Assembly (NCBI RefSeq): GCF_030818485.1
Contig: NZ_JAUTAJ010000004.1
Span: 3,573,501-3,637,500 of the forward strand
Source of the DNA: Pseudoroseomonas cervicalis
GTDB taxonomy: Bacteria; Pseudomonadota; Alphaproteobacteria; Acetobacterales; Acetobacteraceae
DNA length: 64,000 nt
Direction: 5' to 3'
Shown here: positions 17,947-26,975 of the stretch, one piece after another
How the letters are laid out: the number at the start of each line of letters is the position of its first letter
Position numbering within the stretch: position 1 is the stretch's first letter
Program-made: the position numbers and the translations under genes
Notes under the pieces: generated by a model
What the model was told of the DNA's origin: nothing
The model's input: the letters and a program-made list of their open reading frames with translations, nothing else
The model's database searches: none

Positions 17947-18429
17947 ATGACCATCCAGACCGGCGATTCGATTCCCGCCCAGACGCTGACCCAGGCCACC
18001 GCCGAGGGCCCGCGCGAGCTCTCCACCGAGGCGCTGTTCGGGGCCAAGACGGTGGTGCTGTTCGGCGTGCCGGGCGCCTTCACGCCGACCTGCTCGGCCC
18101 GCCACATGCCGGGCTTCCTGCAGAATCTGGAGGCGCTGAAGGCCAAGGGTGTCGACACCGTGGCTTGCATGGCGGTGAACGATGCCTTCGTGATGAATGC
18201 CTGGGCCAAGGACCAGGGTGTCGAGGACCGGGTGGTGATGATCGCCGATGGCGCGGCCGCCTTCACCCGCGCGCTGGGGCTGGAATTCGACCTGACGGCG
18301 CGCGGCCTGGGCGTGCGCTGCCAGCGCTTCGTGCTGGTGGCCAAGGACGGCAAGGTGGCGCATGTGGCGGTCGAGGCGCCGGGTGCCTTCGAGGTGTCCA
18401 GCGCCGAAGCCGTGCTCGCCGCCCTCTGA
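17947..18429 (+). CDS. Peroxiredoxin (Prx5 type)
   Basis: 160-residue thiol peroxidase of the AhpE/Prx5 redoxin group that reduces hydrogen peroxide and alkyl peroxides. The active-site motif is VPGAFTPTCSARHMP with peroxidatic Cys49. Cys74 and Cys125 are further candidates for resolving thiols, so the recycling route (glutathione/glutaredoxin or thioredoxin) is open. A clear aggaggac ribosome site precedes the ATG. A GC-rich hairpin follows the stop. Confidence 0.9.
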   Translation: MTIQTGDSIPAQTLTQATAEGPRELSTEALFGAKTVVLFGVPGAFTPTCSARHMPGFLQNLEALKAKGVDTVACMAVNDAFVMNAWAKDQGVEDRVVMIADGAAAFTRALGLEFDLTARGLGVRCQRFVLVAKDGKVAHVAVEAPGAFEVSSAEAVLAAL

Positions 18430-18442
18430 TTTTTTTCAGGTG

Positions 18443-18495
18443 CGGGGGCGGTGCCCCCGCGAGGGTCGGGGCGCGTCCTGCGGGGCGCGCCCTTT
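18443..18495 (+). terminator. Possible terminator after the peroxiredoxin gene
   Basis: Two hairpins follow the stop: gcgggggc/gcccccgc (about 18443-18460), then gggcgcg/cgcgccc (18469-18475 with 18486-18492) followed by tttctgtt. The T-tract is short, so termination is plausible rather than certain. Confidence 0.4.
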
Positions 18496-18582
18496 CTGTT
18501 GCGCCGGTTCCACCAGCGATGCGGCCGAGTGCCGCGTCCCGCTTCCCCACGAGGCGGCGGCAGCCCGACAGAAATAAAAGCC

Positions 18583-19230
18583 TTATTCTATGAGGCGGGT
18601 TTCGCGGCCGCGGTACCAGATCAGGGGGAGGGTGTGGCGGGTCTCCTCCGGCTGGGCCAGCCAGAGGCGGAACTCGCCCAGCACCCGCGCGGTGATGGGC
18701 GCCACGGGCAGGGCCAGCAGCCCGTCCAGCGGATGCCAGGCCAGATCCTCCAGCTCGCCCGAGCCTTCGAGCCGGCCGCTGGCGCGTTCGGCGGGAGCGA
18801 TCAGGAAGCGGGCGTTGAAGCGGATGGGGCTGACCGGCGGGGTCACCGCGCGGCAGAGATAGGCGAAGGCGTCCAGCTCCGGCGCCGTGGCGCCGAGGCG
18901 CAGGCCGGTCTCTTCCTGCAGCTCGCGCGCCGCGGCGATGGCCAGCGCCCGGGCCAGGCGGGGCGGGGCGCGGCGTTCCAGGGCGGCGCGGGTTTCGGGG
19001 CGCAGCTCGGTGGCGGCGGGGGCGGTGCGGTCGCCGAGGTCGACGCGCCCGCCGGGGAAGACCAGCCGGTTGGGCATGAAGCGGTGCCCGGCGGCGCGCA
19101 GCCCCATCAGCAGCTCCACCGTGCCATCCTGGCGGCGGCGCCAGAGCAGCAGGCTGGCGGCGTGGCGCGGGAAGGCGGGGCGGGCGCGGGGGGCGGCGGG
19201 CTGCGCCGGGGCGCTGGGGAGCGGCGACAT
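18583..19230 (-). CDS. Nudix hydrolase (NUDT19-like layout)
   Basis: 215-residue Nudix pyrophosphatase. The glycine part of the Nudix box (FPGGRVDLGDR) is separated by about 30 residues from the catalytic helix AAARELQEETGL, an insertion also seen in the CoA-type NUDT7/8/19 relatives; the metal-binding Glu pair EE is intact. The N-terminal HAASLLLWRRR strand and C-terminal ITARVLGEF helix fit the fold. The substrate is not predictable. The ATG at 19230 is preferred; the longer frame runs into the suf promoter. It is divergent from the suf operon. Confidence 0.82.
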   Translation of the reverse strand: MSPLPSAPAQPAAPRARPAFPRHAASLLLWRRRQDGTVELLMGLRAAGHRFMPNRLVFPGGRVDLGDRTAPAATELRPETRAALERRAPPRLARALAIAAARELQEETGLRLGATAPELDAFAYLCRAVTPPVSPIRFNARFLIAPAERASGRLEGSGELEDLAWHPLDGLLALPVAPITARVLGEFRLWLAQPEETRHTLPLIWYRGRETRLIE

Positions 19231-19277
19231 GGCATCAGCCTTGCACCGCGCGGGCGCGCCGGAAAGATGCCAACTTC

Positions 19278-19306
19278 TTGACATTCGAGGGGGCCGGGCG
19301 CATCTG
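19278..19306 (+). promoter_or_regulatory. Putative suf operon promoter
   Basis: A consensus -35 ttgaca (19278-19283) is followed after 17 bases by a weak -10 catctg (19301-19306). It lies in the gap between the divergent Nudix gene and the Rrf2 regulator gene, directly ahead of an inverted repeat. Confidence 0.5.
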
Positions 19307-19309
19307 CCG

Positions 19310-19334
19310 AAAGCGGACAAGAACGGTCCGCTTT
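19310..19334 (+). promoter_or_regulatory. Inverted repeat, likely Rrf2 operator of the suf operon
   Basis: A perfect 9-bp inverted repeat, aaagcggac (19310-19318) and gtccgcttt (19326-19334), separated by 7 bases. It sits four bases after the putative -10 and 15 bases before the first suf codon. Size and position suit a dimeric Rrf2 repressor acting on its own operon, though an RNA hairpin in the 5' leader is also possible. Confidence 0.6.
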
Positions 19335-19349
19335 GAGGAGAAGGTCCGC

Positions 19350-19829
19350 GTGTTGCGGCTGTCGAAACTCACCGATTACGCCGTGGTGGTACTGGCGCGG
19401 CTGGAGGCCGAGGGCGGGGTGCAGACCGCGCCGGGCCTGGCGGCGGCGACCGGCATTGCCGAGCCGACGGTGGCCAAGGTGCTGAAGCATCTGGGCCATG
19501 CGTCGCTGGTCGAGGGCTTGCGCGGGGCGCGCGGCGGCTACCGCCTGGCGCGTCCGCTCTCCTCGATCCCGCTATCGGAGGTGATCTGCGCCATCGATGG
19601 CCCGATCGCGCTGACCGCCTGCGTGGATGGCGCGACCGGGGGCTGCGAGGCCGAGGGGCTCTGCCCCGTGCGCGGCCGCTGGGACCCGGTGAACGAGGCG
19701 ATCCGCGCCGCCCTCTCCGCCATTTCCGTGGCCGATATCGCCGCGCCGCGCAGCGCCACTGGCTGCCGCCGCCCGGCCGTCTCCGCCGCTCTGTCCGCCC
19801 TATCGGCCTCCCTGCCGGCCGCTGAGTAG
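19350..19829 (+). CDS. Rrf2-family SUF operon regulator
   Basis: 159-residue winged-helix regulator of the Rrf2 family, SUF-system subgroup, which senses iron-sulfur status and controls suf transcription. The N-terminus [14 protein letters not shown] is characteristic. The recognition region is [14 protein letters not shown] and the wing ARGGYRLA. Three cysteines (Cys91, Cys99, Cys105) probably bind an Fe-S cluster as in IscR. The GTG at 19350 follows gaggagaagg and gives the family start MLRLSK; a TTG at 19353 is one codon shorter. It is first in the suf operon, with a 9-bp inverted repeat just upstream. Confidence 0.9.
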   Translation: MLRLSKLTDYAVVVLARLEAEGGVQTAPGLAAATGIAEPTVAKVLKHLGHASLVEGLRGARGGYRLARPLSSIPLSEVICAIDGPIALTACVDGATGGCEAEGLCPVRGRWDPVNEAIRAALSAISVADIAAPRSATGCRRPAVSAALSALSASLPAAE

Positions 19830-19840
19830 GATCACGACCA

Positions 19841-21340
19841 ATGCCTGCCGTCACCGAGACCATCGACGCCGTCCAGTCGGTCACCCAGGGAACCTACAAA
19901 TATGGGTTCGAGACCGAGATCGATATGGAGTTCGCGCCCAAGGGGCTGAACGAGGACATCGTTCGCTTCATCAGCGCGAAGAAGAACGAGCCGGCATGGC
20001 TGCTGGAATGGCGGCTGAAGGCCTTCGCGCTGTGGAAGACGATGGAGGAGCCGCGCTGGCCCGCCGTCTCCTACCCGCCGATCGATTACCAGGATGCCTA
20101 TTACTACGCGGCGCCGAAGCAGAAGGTGAAGCCGAAGTCGCTCGACGAGGTCGATCCCGAGCTGCTGCGCACCTATGAGAAGCTCGGCATTCCGCTGAAG
20201 GAGCAGGCGATCCTGGCGGGCGTCGAGGGCGCGGGGGACACCCCGGCCGAGGGCGGGCGCATGCCGGTGGCCGTCGATGCGGTGTTCGACAGCGTCTCCG
20301 TCGCCACCTCCTACAAGGACCGGCTGGCGAAGGAGGGCATTGTCTTCTGCGCCATCTCCGAGGCGGTGCAGGAGCACCCCGAGCTGGTGCGGCAGTATCT
20401 GGGCAGCGTGGTGCCACAGGGCGACAATTTCTTTGCCGCGCTGAACTCCGCCGTCTTCACCGATGGCAGCTTCGTCTACATCCCGAAGGGCGTGAAATGC
20501 CCGATGGAGCTGTCGACCTATTTCCGCATCAACGCCAAGAGCACCGGCCAGTTCGAGCGCACGCTGATCATCGCCGAGGAAGGCTCCAGCGTCTCCTATC
20601 TGGAGGGCTGCACGGCGCCGATGCGCGACGAGAACCAGCTGCACGCGGCGGTGGTCGAGCTGGTGGCGCTGGACGACGCCTCGATCAAGTACAGCACGGT
20701 GCAGAACTGGTATCCGGGCGACGAGAACGGCCGGGGTGGCATCTACAACTTCGTCACCAAGCGCGGCGCCTGCCGCGGCAAGCGCTCCAAGATCAGCTGG
20801 ACGCAGGTGGAGACGGGGTCGTCCATCACCTGGAAGTATCCTTCCTGCATCCTGCAGGGCGATGAATCGGTCGGCGAATTCTACAGCGTCGCCATCACCA
20901 ACAACCGCCAGCAGGCCGATACCGGGACCAAGATGTTCCATATCGGCAAGAACACGCGCTCGACCATCATCTCCAAGGGGATCAGCGCGGGCTTCGGGCA
21001 GAACACCTATCGCGGCCTGGTCAAGATCAGCCCGAAGGCGTCCGGCGCGCGCAACTTCACCCAGTGCGACTCCCTGCTGATCGGCGATCAGTGCGGCGCG
21101 CACACCGTGCCCTATATCGAGAATCGCTGCATGACGGCGAAGGTCGAGCATGAGGCGACGACCAGCCGCATCGCCGAGGACCAGCTCTTCTACTGCCGCC
21201 AGCGTGGCCTGTCCGAGGAGGACGCGGTCGGCCTCATCGTCAACGGCTTCTGCCGCGAGGTGCTGAAGGAGCTGCCGATGGAGTTCGCGGTCGAGGCGCA
21301 GAAGCTGCTGCAGATCAGCCTCGAAGGCTCGGTCGGCTGA
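19841..21340 (+). CDS. sufB: Fe-S cluster assembly protein SufB
   Basis: 499-residue scaffold subunit of the SufBC2D complex, where new iron-sulfur clusters are built. It has the SufB beta-helix core with [28 protein letters not shown] and [10 protein letters not shown]. Downstream are [11 protein letters not shown], the [22 protein letters not shown] segment and C-terminal [15 protein letters not shown]. Length and motifs are typical. It begins 11 bases after the regulator stop. An 87-base gap follows before sufC. Confidence 0.96.
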   Translation: MPAVTETIDAVQSVTQGTYKYGFETEIDMEFAPKGLNEDIVRFISAKKNEPAWLLEWRLKAFALWKTMEEPRWPAVSYPPIDYQDAYYYAAPKQKVKPKSLDEVDPELLRTYEKLGIPLKEQAILAGVEGAGDTPAEGGRMPVAVDAVFDSVSVATSYKDRLAKEGIVFCAISEAVQEHPELVRQYLGSVVPQGDNFFAALNSAVFTDGSFVYIPKGVKCPMELSTYFRINAKSTGQFERTLIIAEEGSSVSYLEGCTAPMRDENQLHAAVVELVALDDASIKYSTVQNWYPGDENGRGGIYNFVTKRGACRGKRSKISWTQVETGSSITWKYPSCILQGDESVGEFYSVAITNNRQQADTGTKMFHIGKNTRSTIISKGISAGFGQNTYRGLVKISPKASGARNFTQCDSLLIGDQCGAHTVPYIENRCMTAKVEHEATTSRIAEDQLFYCRQRGLSEEDAVGLIVNGFCREVLKELPMEFAVEAQKLLQISLEGSVG

Positions 21341-21427
21341 AGAATTCCGGCGCCTTCCGCGCCATTGATCGCGAAGCTGCACGGGTGGCGCCTGCCAGCG
21401 CCCCCTTGAGGACGGAACTGAAAAAAG

Positions 21428-22171
21428 ATGTTGAAGATTGAAGGGCTGCGCGCCGAGGTCGAGGGCAAGGAGATCCTGAAGGGGATCGATCTCGAAGTGC
21501 CGGCGGGCGAGATCCACGCCATCATGGGCCCGAACGGCTCGGGCAAGTCGACGCTCTCCTATGTGCTGGCCGGGCGCGAGGGCTATGAGATCACCGGCGG
21601 CAGCGTGACCTTCCACGGCCAGGACCTGCTGGCGATGGAGCCGGAGGAGCGCGCGGCCACCGGCCTGTTCCTGGCCTTCCAGTATCCGGTCGAGCTGCCG
21701 GGGGTGGGCAATGCCAATTTCCTGCGCACCGCGCTGAACGCCATCCGCCGCTCCAAGGGCGAGCCGGAGCTGGACGCGATGCAGTTCCTGAAGGTGGCGC
21801 GCGCCCGCATGAAGGCGCTGTCGATGCCGGAGGACATGCTGAAGCGCGGCGTCAATGTCGGCTTCTCCGGCGGCGAGAAGAAGCGCAACGAGGTGCTGCA
21901 GATGGCGCTGCTCAACCCGAGCCTGGCCATCCTGGACGAGACCGATTCCGGCCTCGACATCGACGCGCTGAAGATCGTGGCCGATGGCGTCAACGCCATG
22001 CGCGGGCCCAACTTCTCCTCGCTGGTGATCACCCATTATCAGCGCCTGCTCGACTACATCGTGCCGGACAAGGTGCACGTCCTGATGGGCGGCCGCATCG
22101 TGCAGACCGGCGGGCCGGAACTGGCGCATCAGCTGGAGGCCTCGGGCTACGGCTCGGTGCAGGCGGCATGA
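21428..22171 (+). CDS. sufC: Fe-S cluster assembly ATPase SufC
   Basis: 247-residue soluble ABC ATPase that drives conformational change in SufBCD. Walker A GPNGSGKST (34-42), the Q-loop in FQYPVELPGV, signature FSGGEKKR, Walker B LAILDETDSGLD and a switch His in VITHYQRLL are all present. Its stop overlaps the sufD start by four bases (22168-22171). Confidence 0.96.
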   Translation: MLKIEGLRAEVEGKEILKGIDLEVPAGEIHAIMGPNGSGKSTLSYVLAGREGYEITGGSVTFHGQDLLAMEPEERAATGLFLAFQYPVELPGVGNANFLRTALNAIRRSKGEPELDAMQFLKVARARMKALSMPEDMLKRGVNVGFSGGEKKRNEVLQMALLNPSLAILDETDSGLDIDALKIVADGVNAMRGPNFSSLVITHYQRLLDYIVPDKVHVLMGGRIVQTGGPELAHQLEASGYGSVQAA

Positions 22172-23457
22172 GCGCGCCGGTCCTGACGGGGGCCGCCGGC
22201 TTCCTGCACCGCTATGAAGGGCTGCGCGCGCGGCTGCCGGGCCAGGGCCTGCCCTGGCTCACCGCGCTGCGCGAGCGTGGCATCGAGGCCTTCCGCACGC
22301 TCGGCCTGCCGACGCGCCGGGTCGAGGCCTGGAAATACACCGACCTCGCCCCCGTGGCGCAGGCCGGCTTCGCCGAGCCGCTGACGCCGGTCGATGGCGC
22401 GCTGCCCCTGCCGCGCGCAGCCGCGCCGAAGCGCATCGTCTTCGTCGATGGCCGCTACCGCGCCGACCTGTCGGATGCCGACGCGCCGGCCCGCAGCCTG
22501 GCCGCCAATCTGCCGGCGGCCGAGGGGCTGCTGGGCAGCGTCGCGCGCATCGACGACCTGCCGCTGGTGGCGCTGAACACCGCGCTGTTCGAGGATGGCG
22601 CGCTGATCGATCTCGGCCCCGGCGTGGATGGCGGGGTGGTCGAGGTGCTGCATGTGACGCTGGCCGACCGGCCGGTCGCCGCGCATCCGCGCCATCTGGT
22701 GCGGCTGGCCGAGGGCGCGAAGCTGGTGCTGATCGAGCGCGCCTGGGGTCATGGCGTGGGCGGCACGGAAAGCCGCACCCTGCACAGCCCGGTCTGGGAG
22801 TTCATCGTCGGTGCGAAGGCGCATGTCACCCATGCCCGCCTGCAGCAGGAGGCGCTGAGCGGCGTGCACCTGGCCACCACCTTCGCCCGCGTCGAGGCCG
22901 AGGGCACCTATGACAGCTTCCTGCTGCATGCCGGTGCGAAGCTGTCGCGCTCCGAGGCGCATGTGGTGCTGGCGGGGCCGAAGGCGGCGGCGCATCTGAA
23001 CGGCGCGCAGCTGCTGGCGGATGGCCAGCATGGCGATTGCACCACCTTCCTCGACCATGCGGCGCCGGATTGCCCGAGCCGCCAGACGGTGAAGACGGTG
23101 CTGTCCGGCAAGTCGCGCGGCGTGTTCCAGGGCAAGATCCATGTCCATCAGGTCGCCCAGCGCACCGATGGCTACCAGATGAACCAGGCGCTGCTGCTCT
23201 CCGACCAGGCCGAGATCGACAGCAAGCCGCAGCTGGAAATCTACGCCGACGATGTGAAGTGCAGCCATGGCGCCACGGTGGGCGAGCTGGACGAGGCGCA
23301 GCTTTTCTATCTGCGCGCCCGCGGCATCCCGGAAGAGACCGCCCGCGCCATGCTGATCGAGGCCTTCCTGCTGGAAGCCGTCGAGGGTGTCGCCGATGAG
23401 ACGGCGCGCGCCGCGCTCTCCGAGGTGGTGGCCGGCTGGTGGGAGAAGGTGGCGTGA
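22168..23457 (+). CDS. sufD: Fe-S cluster assembly protein SufD
   Basis: 429-residue SufB paralogue that completes the SufBC2D scaffold and is needed for iron entry. Features: the N-terminal GLPTRRVEAWKYTDL motif, the central beta-helix region, and a C-terminal block including QALLLSDQAEIDSKPQLEIYADDVKCSHGATVG, shown here only by its key positions (Cys before SHGA) and LFYLRARGI. The stop overlaps the sufS start codon (gtga). Confidence 0.95.
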   Translation: MSAPVLTGAAGFLHRYEGLRARLPGQGLPWLTALRERGIEAFRTLGLPTRRVEAWKYTDLAPVAQAGFAEPLTPVDGALPLPRAAAPKRIVFVDGRYRADLSDADAPARSLAANLPAAEGLLGSVARIDDLPLVALNTALFEDGALIDLGPGVDGGVVEVLHVTLADRPVAAHPRHLVRLAEGAKLVLIERAWGHGVGGTESRTLHSPVWEFIVGAKAHVTHARLQQEALSGVHLATTFARVEAEGTYDSFLLHAGAKLSRSEAHVVLAGPKAAAHLNGAQLLADGQHGDCTTFLDHAAPDCPSRQTVKTVLSGKSRGVFQGKIHVHQVAQRTDGYQMNQALLLSDQAEIDSKPQLEIYADDVKCSHGATVGELDEAQLFYLRARGIPEETARAMLIEAFLLEAVEGVADETARAALSEVVAGWWEKVA

Positions 23458-24722
23458 CCAGCGCCGCGGCGGCCCCGGTGGGAGCGCCAGTGGCGGCGGG
23501 CGGCTTCGATGTCGCCCGCATCCGCCAGGATTTCCCGATCCTGTCGCAGAAGATCCGCGGCAAGGATCTGGTGTTCCTCGATTCCGGCGCCTCCGCCCAG
23601 AAGCCGCGCCAGGTGATCGAGGCGATGACCGGGCTGCTGGAGCGCCGCTATGCCAATGTGCATCGCGGCGCCTATTTCCTCTCCGAAAGCGCGACCGAGG
23701 CCTATGAGGCGGCGCGCCACGCCGTGGCCGGTTTCCTCGGCGCGGCGACGGAGCGGGAGATCGTCTTCACCGGCTCCTCCACCAACGCCATCAACCTGGT
23801 GGCGCATTCCTATGGGCGGGGCGTTCTGAAGCCCGGCCAGGCGGTGCTGGTCTCCGAGATGGAGCACCACGCCAATCTCGTGCCCTGGTTCATGCTGCGC
23901 GACAGCCACGGCATCGAGCTGCGCATCGCCCGCGTGACCGAGAGCGGCGAGCTCGACCTCACCGATCTGGAAGCCAAGCTGGCGGATGGCAAGGTCGGGC
24001 TGGTCGCCGTCACCCATATGTCCAATGTGCTGGGCACGGTGACGCCGGCCGCCCGCATCGCCCAGCTGGCGCATGCTTATGGCGCGAAGCTGCTGCTGGA
24101 CGGCTCCCAGGCGGCGGTGCACCGCGCGGTCGATGTGCAGGCGCTGGGCTGCGATTTCTACGTCTTCACCGGCCACAAGCTCTACGGCCCGACCGGCATC
24201 GGCGTGCTCTGGGGCCGGATGGAGCTGCTGGAAAAGATGCCGCCCTTCCTCGGCGGCGGCGACATGATCTCCGAGGTGTCGCTGGAAGGCTTCCGGCCGG
24301 CACCGGTGCCGGCGAAGTTCGAGGCCGGCACGCCGCCGATCACCGAGGCGGTCGGGCTGCACGCCGCCATCGACTATGTGCAGGCCATCGGCATGGCGGC
24401 GATCGAGGCGCATGAGCGCCATCTGGTCGACCACGCCATGCGCCGGCTGTCGGGCATCGAAGGGCTGCGGCTGATCGGCCAGGCGCAGGATCGCGGCGGG
24501 GTCTTCGCCTTCGCCCTCGACAACGCCCATGCGCATGACCTGGCGACATTGCTGGACCGCGTCGGCATCGCGGTGCGTTCGGGTCGCCATTGCGCCGAGC
24601 CGCTGCACGCCCGATTTAACGTCGAGAGCACCTGCCGCGCCTCCTTCGGCCTGTACACGACCGAGGGGGAGGTCGATTACCTGGCCGAGGCGCTGGACAA
24701 GGCGCGGGAGTTCTTCCGCTGA
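23454..24722 (+). CDS. sufS: Cysteine desulfurase SufS
   Basis: PLP enzyme that takes sulfur from cysteine as a persulfide and passes it to SufU. 422 residues. Visible: the HHANLVPW segment with the PLP-stacking His, DGSQAAVH, Schiff-base Lys242 in TGHKLYGPTG, and catalytic Cys380 in SGRHCAEPL (group II desulfurase with a short loop). It starts at a GTG that overlaps the sufD stop by four bases. The first 18 residues are an Ala/Val-rich extension. The next gene is sufU, with a one-base overlap. Confidence 0.95.
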   Translation: MTSAAAAPVGAPVAAGGFDVARIRQDFPILSQKIRGKDLVFLDSGASAQKPRQVIEAMTGLLERRYANVHRGAYFLSESATEAYEAARHAVAGFLGAATEREIVFTGSSTNAINLVAHSYGRGVLKPGQAVLVSEMEHHANLVPWFMLRDSHGIELRIARVTESGELDLTDLEAKLADGKVGLVAVTHMSNVLGTVTPAARIAQLAHAYGAKLLLDGSQAAVHRAVDVQALGCDFYVFTGHKLYGPTGIGVLWGRMELLEKMPPFLGGGDMISEVSLEGFRPAPVPAKFEAGTPPITEAVGLHAAIDYVQAIGMAAIEAHERHLVDHAMRRLSGIEGLRLIGQAQDRGGVFAFALDNAHAHDLATLLDRVGIAVRSGRHCAEPLHARFNVESTCRASFGLYTTEGEVDYLAEALDKAREFFR

Positions 24723-25189
24723 TGTTCGACGATCTGCGCGATCTCTACCAGGAAGTCATCCTGGACCATGGCCGCAAGCCGCGGAATTTCCGCCGGCTGG
24801 AGGAGGCCGACCGGCATGGCCGCGGCGACAACCCGATGTGCGGCGACCGCATGGAGCTGTGGGTGAAGCTGGCCGGCGATGGGCGGCTGGACGACGTCGC
24901 CTTCCAGGGCAAGGGCTGCGCCATCTCCATGGCCAGCGCCAGCCTGATGACCGAGACGGTGCGCGGCAAGACCCAGGACGAGGCGCGCGAGCTCGCCGGA
25001 AAATTCCGCGAGCTGGCGATGACCGGGCATTGCCCGGAATGCGGCGCCTCGCTGGAGGAGGAGATGGAGCGGCTGCAGGTGCTGGGCGGCGTCGCCGAGT
25101 TCCCGAGCCGGGTGAAATGCGCGACGCTCGCCTGGCACACGCTGGTGGCCGCGCTGGATGACAGCGGCAAGGAGGCGAGCAGTGAGTGA
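24722..25189 (+). CDS. sufU: SufU-type sulfur transfer/scaffold protein
   Basis: 155-residue NifU-like protein of the SUF system, which accepts persulfide sulfur from SufS. Conserved ligands Cys40 and Asp42 (NPMCGDR), Cys66 (GKGCAIS) and Cys133 (RVKCATLAWHT) match the SufU zinc site. The insert between the third helix and the last ligand carries an extra CPEC pair (Cys104, Cys107), which I have not matched to a described role. No SufE gene is present, in line with SufU doing this job. Overlaps sufS by one base and sufT by eight. Confidence 0.92.
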   Translation: MFDDLRDLYQEVILDHGRKPRNFRRLEEADRHGRGDNPMCGDRMELWVKLAGDGRLDDVAFQGKGCAISMASASLMTETVRGKTQDEARELAGKFRELAMTGHCPECGASLEEEMERLQVLGGVAEFPSRVKCATLAWHTLVAALDDSGKEASSE

Positions 25190-25571
25190 CGGCAGCCCCA
25201 CCCAGGACAGCGCCGCCCCGGTGGCGGGCGCGCATGGCGCCTGGACGCCGGAGGGCGAGACCACGCCGCGCGTCAGCGAGGATGCGGTGATCGGCGCCAT
25301 CGCCACGGTCTACGACCCCGAGATCCCGGTGAACATCTATGAGCTCGGCCTCGTCTACGCCATCGAGCTGGGCGAGGACGGCACGGTCAAGGTCGAGATG
25401 ACGCTGACCACCCCCTCCTGCCCCTCGGCGCAGGAACTGCCGGGGCAGGTGGAGGAGTCGATCCGCCTGCTGCCGGGCGTCAAGGATGTCGCGGTCGAGA
25501 TCGTCTGGGATCCGCCCTGGGACCCCTCGCGCATGAGCGAGGATGCCCGGCTGGCGCTGAACATGTTCTGA
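25182..25571 (+). CDS. sufT: SUF system protein SufT (MIP18/DUF59 family)
   Basis: 129-residue Fe-S maturation factor of the MIP18 family, thought to help load clusters onto client enzymes. The core motif reads VYDPEIPVNIYELGLVYAI, followed by MTLTTPSCPSAQELPG with its conserved Cys, then VWDPPWDPSRMSEDAR. The GTG start at 25182 is supported by an aaggaggc ribosome site (25169-25176) and overlaps sufU by eight bases. Confidence 0.93.
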   Translation: MSDGSPTQDSAAPVAGAHGAWTPEGETTPRVSEDAVIGAIATVYDPEIPVNIYELGLVYAIELGEDGTVKVEMTLTTPSCPSAQELPGQVEESIRLLPGVKDVAVEIVWDPPWDPSRMSEDARLALNMF

Positions 25572-25582
25572 GGGAGGGAGGC

Positions 25583-25951
25583 ATGAGCACCACCACCACC
25601 GCCCCGCGCCCGCCGCGCGCCCTGCCGCCGCTGATGCAGCTGTCGGAGGCGGCGGCCGAGCGGCTGCGCGGCCTCTACGCCAAGGGGCAGGAAGGCAAGC
25701 TGTTGCGCATCGCCGTCAGCACCAAGGGCTGTTCCGGCATGGCCTATGACCTCACCTGGGCCGATGCGCCGGGCCCGGGCGACGAGGTGGTGACCGACAA
25801 GGGCGTCACCGTGCTGGTGGACCGCAAGGCGACGCTGTTCCTGATCGGCACCACCATGGATTACGAGGTGAAGGCGATGTCCGCCGGCTTCACCTTCACC
25901 AATCCGAACGAGAAGGGCCGCTGCGGCTGCGGCGAGAGCTTCCACGTCTGA
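25583..25951 (+). CDS. sufA: A-type Fe-S carrier SufA
   Basis: 122-residue A-type carrier that moves assembled clusters to target proteins. The three cluster-binding cysteines are present: Cys50 in STKGCSGMAY and Cys114/Cys116 in GRCGCGESF. It is the last recognised gene of the suf operon, 11 bases after sufT with a gggagg ribosome site. The downstream LysR frame opens two bases after its stop. Confidence 0.94.
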   Translation: MSTTTTAPRPPRALPPLMQLSEAAAERLRGLYAKGQEGKLLRIAVSTKGCSGMAYDLTWADAPGPGDEVVTDKGVTVLVDRKATLFLIGTTMDYEVKAMSAGFTFTNPNEKGRCGCGESFHV

Positions 25952-25952
25952 C

Positions 25953-26861
25953 GAGGGCGGCCCCAGCGAGCGCGACTATGCCGATCTGCAGTCGCTGCGC
26001 TGCATCATCGAGCAGGGCAGCTTCGTCGCGGCGGCGCGCCAGCTGCGCGTCTCCCGCTCGGCGCTGAGCGAGACGATCCGCCGCTTCGAGGCGCGGCTCG
26101 GCCTGCAGCTGCTCCACCGCACCACGCGCAGCGTCAGCCCGACCCCGGCCGGGGAGCGGCTGGCGGCGCGCTTCGGCGGCGCCGCGGCGGAGATCGGGGC
26201 GGCGCTGCGCGAAGCCATCGAGGCCAGCGGCGAGGCTGCCGGCGCCGTGCGCATCCACACCCAGCGCCTGGGCTATGACACGGTGCTGAAGCCCTTCCTG
26301 CCGGGCTTCCTGGCCGCCCATCCGCGCATCACCGTCGAGGTCGAGATCGGCGATGCCGGCCTCGACATCGTCTCCGGCCGGTTCGACCTGGCCATCCGGC
26401 TGGGCGAGCTGCTGGAGCAGGATGTCATCGCCATCCCGCTGCAGCCGCCGATGCGGCAGATCGCGGTCGCCAGCCCCGCCTATCTGGCGGCGCAGGGCGC
26501 GCCGCTGCACCCGCGCGACCTGCTGCGGCATCGCTGCCTCTGCTTCCGCTGGCCCGGCCATGACGCGCTGTACAGCTGGGAGTTCTTCGAGGATGGCGCC
26601 TGGTTCGCGGTGCCCGTCTCCGGCCCGCTGATCGTCAATGACCAGCGCGCCACCATCGACGCCGCCATCGCGGGCGCGGGCATCGCCTTCTGGGTGGAGA
26701 GCGAGCTGCAGCCGCATATCGGGGCCGGCCGGCTGGTGCCGCTGCTGCTGCCCTACACGGCGGAATTCCCGGGCTTCGCGCTCTCCTACGCCCGGCACCG
26801 GCACCGCTCCGCCGCGGTGAATGCCTGCATCGCCGCGCTGCGCGCCAGCGCCCGCCGCTGA
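25953..26861 (+). CDS. LysR-family regulator without a visible start codon
   Basis: The frame from just after the sufA stop encodes a complete LysR protein. The helix-turn-helix is near the N-terminus (SLRCIIEQGSFVAAARQLRVSRSALSETIRRFE), with the wing LLHRTTRSVSPTPAG, and a periplasmic-binding-type effector domain runs to 26861. No ATG, GTG or TTG occurs in this frame upstream of the helix-turn-helix; the first is a GTG at 26247, which would remove the whole DNA-binding domain. Either a small indel near 25950-25975 hides the true start, a rare codon is used, or the gene is dead. An SDR gene lies downstream in the same direction. Confidence 0.65.
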   Translation, partial: EGGPSERDYADLQSLRCIIEQGSFVAAARQLRVSRSALSETIRRFEARLGLQLLHRTTRSVSPTPAGERLAARFGGAAAEIGAALREAIEASGEAAGAVRIHTQRLGYDTVLKPFLPGFLAAHPRITVEVEIGDAGLDIVSGRFDLAIRLGELLEQDVIAIPLQPPMRQIAVASPAYLAAQGAPLHPRDLLRHRCLCFRWPGHDALYSWEFFEDGAWFAVPVSGPLIVNDQRATIDAAIAGAGIAFWVESELQPHIGAGRLVPLLLPYTAEFPGFALSYARHRHRSAAVNACIAALRASARR

Positions 26862-26975
26862 GCCCCGGCGCCGGGGATTGTACCCCGCCAGGCGAATGAC
26901 CCATGCGGCCGGCCGGGCATTCCGGGGCCCGGCCACCTGGCCCATCTGCGCTGGACCCCAACCAAGGAGGTCCAG

